A program made the translations under genes and the position numbers. Below the pieces are notes generated by a model. That model was not told the DNA's origin, ran no database searches, and saw only the letters and a list, made by a program, of their open reading frames with translations. From Candidatus Segetimicrobium genomatis (GTDB lineage Bacteria > Sysuimicrobiota > Sysuimicrobiia > Sysuimicrobiales > Kaftiobacteriaceae), in the NCBI GenBank assembly GCA_005888595.1, contig VBAL01000111.1, positions 9,450 to 50,317 on the forward strand: a stretch of 40,868 nucleotides of DNA, read 5' to 3'. Shown piece after piece: positions 38,396 through 40,868 of this stretch (position 1 is its first letter; every line of letters begins with the position of its first letter).

Positions 38396-38491
38396 GTGAT
38401 TAGTGATTCGTGATTAGTGATTCGTAAATTCGCGAAATCAAGTAACCGACGCGCCTCCCAAGATCTTGCGAATCACGAATCACTAATCACG
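38396..38491. repeat. Stutter hairpin 12 (unit GTGATTA/GTGATTC)
   Basis: GTGATTAGTGATTCGTGATTAGTGATTCG ... GCGAATCACGAATCACTAATCACG. Confidence 0.95.
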
Positions 38492-39562
38492 TAGTATGTG
38501 AGTCCGCTCGGGCGGAATCTCAAGGAAGACATCCCCGCCATAGACCGTCTCCCCCGGGGACGGCACGTCCACAATCCAGGTCAACCCGGCGGCTTCCACC
38601 CAGTACCGGGCGAGCGTGCCCAGGAAACTGGCGGTGGTAATCCGTCCTGGAAGGACGTTATCCATCTGTGGCGGCGCGCGGTGGAGCCGGATCGCTTCCG
38701 GCCGGAGCACCAACGTGACCCGGCCTCCGGCGGTACCACCCCGCCCCATCTCGGGCGCTGCCCGGTTCAGCGGAACGCGCAACGTCACGCCGCCGATCCG
38801 CACCACGTCGGGGCCGGCCACATCTGCCTCGACGAAATTGGCCAGGCCCACGAAATCGGCCACGAAGCGGTTTGCCGGATGGTGGTAGATTTCTACCGGC
38901 GTGCCGATCTGCTGCACCCGGCCGCGGTCCATCACCGCGATACGGTCGGACACCGCGAGCGCCTCTTCCTGATCGTGGGTCACATAGAGCACGGTCTTGC
39001 CCAGCTGTCGCTGCAGCTGCCGGATCTCGGTCCGGACCCGCACGCGCAGCTTGGCGTCGAGATTCGAGAGGGGCTCATCCAGGAGCAGGACTTCGGGCTC
39101 GACGACCAGCGCGCGCGCCAGGGCGACGCGCTGCTGCTGTCCGCCCGACAGCCTGGCGGGAAAGGTCCGCTCGACTCCACTCAGTCCAACCAAGCTTAGC
39201 GCCGCCGCCACACGGCGCGCCACATCTCGCTCGCCTACGTGGCGCATGCGCAACCCATAGGCCACGTTTTCAACCACAGTCATGTGAGGGAAGAGTGCGT
39301 ATTCTTGAAAGACCATCGCCGTCTGGCGGAGGTGGGGGGGCAGATTGTTCACGCGTCTGGCCCCGATGAACACGTCTCCGCGGTCAGGCGGGTAGAACCC
39401 GGCTACAATGCGCAGCGTCGTCGTCTTCCCGCAGCCGCTTGGCCCCAGCAGCGTATAGAAGCTGCCCTCCGGCACGTCCAGCGATACACGGTCGACGGCG
39501 GGAAGTGAGCCAAACCGCTTAGACACCTCGACCAACCGTACTTCAGCCATCGCCCATCCCAA
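38483..39562 (-). CDS. ABC transporter ATP-binding protein (PotA/FbpC/UgpC-like)
   Basis: LLGPSGCGKTTTLRIVAG; LSGGQQQRVALARALVVEPEVLLLDEPLSNLDAKLR; YVTHDQEEAL. Confidence 0.97.
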   Translation of the reverse strand: MGWAMAEVRLVEVSKRFGSLPAVDRVSLDVPEGSFYTLLGPSGCGKTTTLRIVAGFYPPDRGDVFIGARRVNNLPPHLRQTAMVFQEYALFPHMTVVENVAYGLRMRHVGERDVARRVAAALSLVGLSGVERTFPARLSGGQQQRVALARALVVEPEVLLLDEPLSNLDAKLRVRVRTEIRQLQRQLGKTVLYVTHDQEEALAVSDRIAVMDRGRVQQIGTPVEIYHHPANRFVADFVGLANFVEADVAGPDVVRIGGVTLRVPLNRAAPEMGRGGTAGGRVTLVLRPEAIRLHRAPPQMDNVLPGRITTASFLGTLARYWVEAAGLTWIVDVPSPGETVYGGDVFLEIPPERTHILRD

Positions 39563-39571
39563 GAATTCGCT

Positions 39572-40868
39572 TCATCCCACCGGCAGCCCGCGCAACCCGC
39601 GGGCAATAGCCAGCCGCGCTCCGCCCACGGCCACGAAGGTGATGGCGAGGAGCGCCGTCGTCAGCGCAGCTGCCGCCCCCCAGAATCCGCCGCTGATCAT
39701 GGACAAGATCGAGTAGGTGGCGACCAGGTTGCGGGGGGTGACCAGGAACACGACGATGCTGAGGTTTGTCACCGCGCGGATGAACGATGTAACAAACGAT
39801 GCCGTGAACGGTCCGCGCAGCAGCGGCAAGTAGATGTCGGTCAGGATGCGCAGCCCACTCGCACCGAGATCGGCTGCCGCCTCCTCAATGGAACGGTCGA
39901 TCTGCTTGAGCCCGGCGACGGCGGCCTGGTAACCAAACGGGATATGCCAGAACGTCAACGCCAGGATGAGGATCCAGGGCGTGCCGCCCAGCACGAGCGG
40001 CGGCTGGTTGAACGCCAGCAGGAAGCCGATCCCGATGAAGACGCCCGGCATCGCCGCGGGTAGTACGGCGAGTAAATCAAGCGCACGCTCCACACGGTAT
40101 TGCCTGCGGGAGGTGAGGAACGCGGCGACGAGCGCAATCACGCTGGTCAGCAACGCGCTGCCCGTGCCGACTTTCACACTGTTCACCAGCTGCCCGCCGC
40201 CCGCCGCCAACGCCAGTCGCCAGTGGTCCAGAGTAAGCGTCCAGTTGTATCCCCAGGTGCGGGCGAATGCGCCGGCCAGCACCGCCGCGTATACCAGCAG
40301 GACGAACAGCGCCACCACCGTGCAGATCGCGGTCAGCGGCCAGAGGAAGAACCAGGGCGTGGCCGGGCGGGCCAGCCGCGATCCACGCCCGGTGATTGCC
40401 GTATACAGGCGCCGGCTCACCCACACTCGCTCCAGGATGAACAAGCCGGCCGTGGGTACCAGGAGCAGGCTCACCACCACCGCCGCCCCGCTCAGGTCGG
40501 CCAGACCCTCAATTCGAAACCACGCTTCCGTCGCCAGGAGAGGGAGGTTGCCGGCGATGACAATGGCGTTGCCGAAGTCGGCCAGCACCGTAATCGCGAC
40601 AATGAGCATGGCCGCGGCCAGACCAGGACGGGCCAGGGGCGCCGTGACCGTGCGGAAGAGGGTCCATTCACCGGCGCCGAGGTCGCGGGCTGCATACTCG
40701 AGGGTCGGGTTGATCGCGTCCAGTACCTGACCGATGATCAACGTGGCATACGGAAAGAACGCCACGGTCTGGACCAGCCACAACCCCTGCCACCCGAAGA
40801 TGTTCACATCCAGGCCGAGCAGGGTCTTCGTGATCAGCCCCTGCCGTCCAAACATCAAGATGTAGGCA
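39572..40868 (-). CDS. ABC transporter permease with duplicated MetI-like domains (FbpB-type), N-terminus beyond the window edge
   Basis: Two EAA-like blocks (LEYAARDLGAGEWTLFRTVTAPLARPGLAAA; IEEAAADLGASGLRILTDIYLPLLRGPF); FADFGNAIVIAGN-like region. Confidence 0.93.
   Translation of the reverse strand, partial: AYILMFGRQGLITKTLLGLDVNIFGWQGLWLVQTVAFFPYATLIIGQVLDAINPTLEYAARDLGAGEWTLFRTVTAPLARPGLAAAMLIVAITVLADFGNAIVIAGNLPLLATEAWFRIEGLADLSGAAVVVSLLLVPTAGLFILERVWVSRRLYTAITGRGSRLARPATPWFFLWPLTAICTVVALFVLLVYAAVLAGAFARTWGYNWTLTLDHWRLALAAGGGQLVNSVKVGTGSALLTSVIALVAAFLTSRRQYRVERALDLLAVLPAAMPGVFIGIGFLLAFNQPPLVLGGTPWILILALTFWHIPFGYQAAVAGLKQIDRSIEEAAADLGASGLRILTDIYLPLLRGPFTASFVTSFIRAVTNLSIVVFLVTPRNLVATYSILSMISGGFWGAAAALTTALLAITFVAVGGARLAIARGLRGLPVG

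Overview
High-GC bacterial chromosomal window, unplaced taxonomically, with a mostly readable core gene content. From left to right: groEL (partial)/groES under a CIRCE element; an HD-GYP/GGDEF-like regulator; the t6A cluster tsaE-tsaB-rimI-tsaD; an NfeD/ClpP-class protease; an ATP-dependent DNA ligase; a peptidase C26 amidotransferase; a LmeA-like protein; a PLP desulfhydrase; fused PxpB-PxpC; pheA; alr; a sugar ABC transporter (SBP plus two permeases); a lower-GC island with two unrecognised secreted or anchored proteins; xylA plus an orphan SBP; galK; nnrE/nnrD; and a long minus-strand carbohydrate/glycerophosphodiester operon (garR, glpD, two GDPDs, hyi, a PfkA/PFP-like kinase, a TIM-barrel epimerase, a creatininase-family hydrolase, an ABC ATPase and an ABC permease).

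The most striking unexplained signal is a set of about 12 intergenic 'stutter hairpins'. In each, both arms of a long inverted repeat are built from degenerate tandem copies of a 7-9 nt unit (GTGAATA, GTGATTC, GTCTACNNN, GGGACTN, CCAGGGN, GCAGTCNN). In at least eight genes the stop codon lies inside the first repeat unit. One such hairpin appears to have been split exactly at its apex by the 3.7-kb lower-GC island. A second candidate is an orphan structured RNA at about 29595-29767, with a 14-bp closing stem, its own promoter and a GNRA-capped apical hairpin. All calls come from reading the sequence and the supplied ORFs; no searches were run.
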